A stretch of DNA of 7,553 nt from Bacteroidota bacterium (GTDB lineage Bacteria; Zhuqueibacterota; JdFR-76; DREG01). Shown here piece by piece: positions 6,894 to 7,553 of this stretch. The translations under genes were made by a program, and so were the position numbers. Within the stretch, counting starts at the first letter, position 1. The number at the start of each line of letters is the position of its first letter. The notes under the pieces were generated by a model that saw only the letters and a program-made list of their open reading frames with translations, searched no databases and was not told the origin of the DNA. The stretch covers positions 1 through 7,553 of the forward strand of contig JAUXJX010000080.1 in NCBI GenBank assembly GCA_030624545.1. Direction: 5' to 3'.

Positions 6894-6916
6894 TGCTTGA
6901 ATTGGTACTTCAAGCA
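6894..6916 (+). repeat. 8-bp-stem hairpin TGCTTGAA/TTCAAGCA upstream of the foldase gene
   Basis: The arms 6894-6901 and 6909-6916 are perfectly complementary around a seven-base loop (TTGGTAC). It lies about 100 bases before the foldase start and could be a protein-binding palindrome or an RNA stem-loop in the leader. The arm core GCTTGA/TCAAGC is the same as in the hairpin at 5243-5257 upstream of the nucleotidylyltransferase. A further unpaired GCTTGA is at 6954-6959. Confidence 0.55.
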
Positions 6917-7002
6917 AGAAGTGGTGTTGCCTGCGTTAGATTTCGAGAAATTCGCTTGATGATTGGAGAATTCCATCATAAGTTGTAATCTACTTAAATT
7001 GA

Positions 7003-7007
7003 AAGGA
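7003..7007 (+). promoter_or_regulatory. Ribosome binding site of the foldase gene
   Basis: AAGGA is placed eight bases before ATG 7016. This favours that start over the in-frame ATG at 7022, which would be 14 bases away. Confidence 0.65.
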
Positions 7008-7015
7008 ACTCTTTT

Positions 7016-7553
7016 ATGGTAATGAAAAAGCTGCGGGAACAAGCCAAGATATTTTTAGTTATCGTGATCGTATGCTTTGTCGGTCTCATCGTATTCGAAT
7101 GGGGTATGGACGTAACCGGCCTACGCCAACAGCCCAATGTTCTGGGCGAAGTAAATGGCGAAAAAATCATGGCAAATCAGTACAGCCAAGCTCTTCAAAA
7201 TCAAATTGAGGCTAGAAGACAGCAGGGTGCCGTGGAGCTTACCGACCAGGATATCACCCTGTTAGAAAACCAGGTCTGGGAGGGCATGATTCAAGAAGTT
7301 CTGATGCGGCAAGAAATTGAAAGGCTTGGAATTGCAGCCACAGACAGCGAAATCGTATCGACACTGAAACATAATCCCCCGGCCATAATCCGCAACAATG
7401 AGAATTTCCTCACAGACGGCCAATTCGATATGCAAAAATATCTCTCGGCCCTCTACGATCCCAGGAATGTGAATAACTGGCTGCCTATCGAACAGTACCT
7501 GAGATCCAGTATCCCATACCAAAAGCTGCAAAACCAGATCGTAGCCTCCGTCC
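7016..7553 (+). CDS. Membrane-anchored PpiD/SurA-like peptidyl-prolyl isomerase/chaperone, N-terminal part (runs off the right edge)
   Basis: The first 179 residues are visible. A short basic N-terminus (MVMKKLREQAK) is followed by one hydrophobic segment (about 12-27, IFLVIVIVCFVGLIVF), with no signal-peptidase site, so the protein is probably anchored in the inner membrane with the rest in the periplasm. After it comes the SurA_N-type chaperone domain: VLGEVNGEKIMANQYSQALQNQIE (42-65), the helix ENQVWEGMIQEVLMRQEIERLGI (84-106), the ATDSEIVSTL hinge (108-117), and FLTDGQFDMQKYLSAL (131-146). This order is that of PpiD-like proteins, which help outer-membrane and secreted proteins fold. The parvulin PPIase domain would lie beyond the window. 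The EWGMD after the membrane segment recalls FCB-group homologues. The membrane placement comes from hydrophobicity only. Whether it keeps an active PPIase domain cannot be seen. Confidence 0.88.
   Translation, partial: MVMKKLREQAKIFLVIVIVCFVGLIVFEWGMDVTGLRQQPNVLGEVNGEKIMANQYSQALQNQIEARRQQGAVELTDQDITLLENQVWEGMIQEVLMRQEIERLGIAATDSEIVSTLKHNPPAIIRNNENFLTDGQFDMQKYLSALYDPRNVNNWLPIEQYLRSSIPYQKLQNQIVASV

Larger units (their letters stand above)
6596..7015. other. 420-bp non-coding stretch rich in palindromes
   Basis: No supported gene lies here. The first 95 bases show nothing I can name, and no terminator is visible after the nucleotidylyltransferase stop. From 6691 to 6979 there is a series of hairpins: a palindromic repeat cluster at 6691-6814, GGGGT/ACCCC at 6843-6856, the self-complementary GGGCGCCC at 6882-6889, an 8-bp-stem hairpin at 6894-6916, and an imperfect hairpin at 6959-6979. 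The promoter and leader of the downstream foldase gene must also be here. Confidence 0.6.

Noticed and set aside
6956..6989. Possible promoter for the foldase gene (TTGATG with TAAGTT or TGTAAT)
   Set aside because: TTGATG with 17-base spacing meets only a poor -10 (TAAGTT). The better -10 (TGTAAT at 6984-6989) has no -35 at the right distance.
7262..7531. 89-codon minus-strand frame
   Set aside because: It is antisense to the SurA_N-type domain of the foldase and has no ribosome site or recognisable motif.

Overview
The window reads as a piece of a Gram-negative (LPS-making) bacterial chromosome of roughly 50% G+C with compact genes. It holds two lipid A enzymes (LpxB and a partial LpxK), a periplasmic-type PpiD/SurA-like foldase, and no phage, plasmid or transposase gene. 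The style of the intergenic repeats, the FEWGMD-type membrane anchor of the foldase, and weak or absent Shine-Dalgarno sites before some genes would fit an FCB-type lineage (Calditrichota/KSB1-like) or a deltaproteobacterium-like one. This is inference; no rRNA or marker gene in the window settles it.

Left part (1-4982), all on the minus strand, in transcription order: uvrB (DNA excision repair), a Gfo/Idh/MocA-family NAD(P)-dependent oxidoreductase, lpxB (lipid-A-disaccharide synthase), and lpxK (lipid A 4'-kinase, cut by the left edge). Gaps are about 64, 170 and 56 bp, with no convincing terminator between them, so cotranscription is plausible. LpxB joins UDP-diacylglucosamine and lipid X. 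LpxK phosphorylates the product at the next visible step. The oxidoreductase sits where many genomes keep a GnnA-like or unassigned oxidoreductase beside lpxA/lpxB, so a role in modifying a nucleotide sugar for lipid A or LPS is possible but unproven.

Middle (4983-5395): a divergent intergenic region. It contains an AT-rich element of about 157 bp bounded by inverted TCACGCAAAG-type arms. The left arm includes three tandem GGCGCTAA units. A small hairpin follows it.

Right part, plus strand: an archaeal-type two-domain sugar-1-phosphate nucleotidylyltransferase with a left-handed beta-helix tail (5396-6595). Its acetyltransferase active-site residues appear to be lost. Next is a 420-bp non-coding stretch packed with degenerate palindromes (6691-6979), and then the first 179 codons of a membrane-anchored PpiD/SurA-like peptidyl-prolyl isomerase/chaperone (7016 to the edge).

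The coding content is mostly housekeeping (envelope and DNA repair). I did not find a convincing new multi-gene system. The items most worth a second look are the two palindromic repeat regions, the nucleotidylyltransferase with a degenerate second domain, and the lone oxidoreductase beside the lipid A genes.
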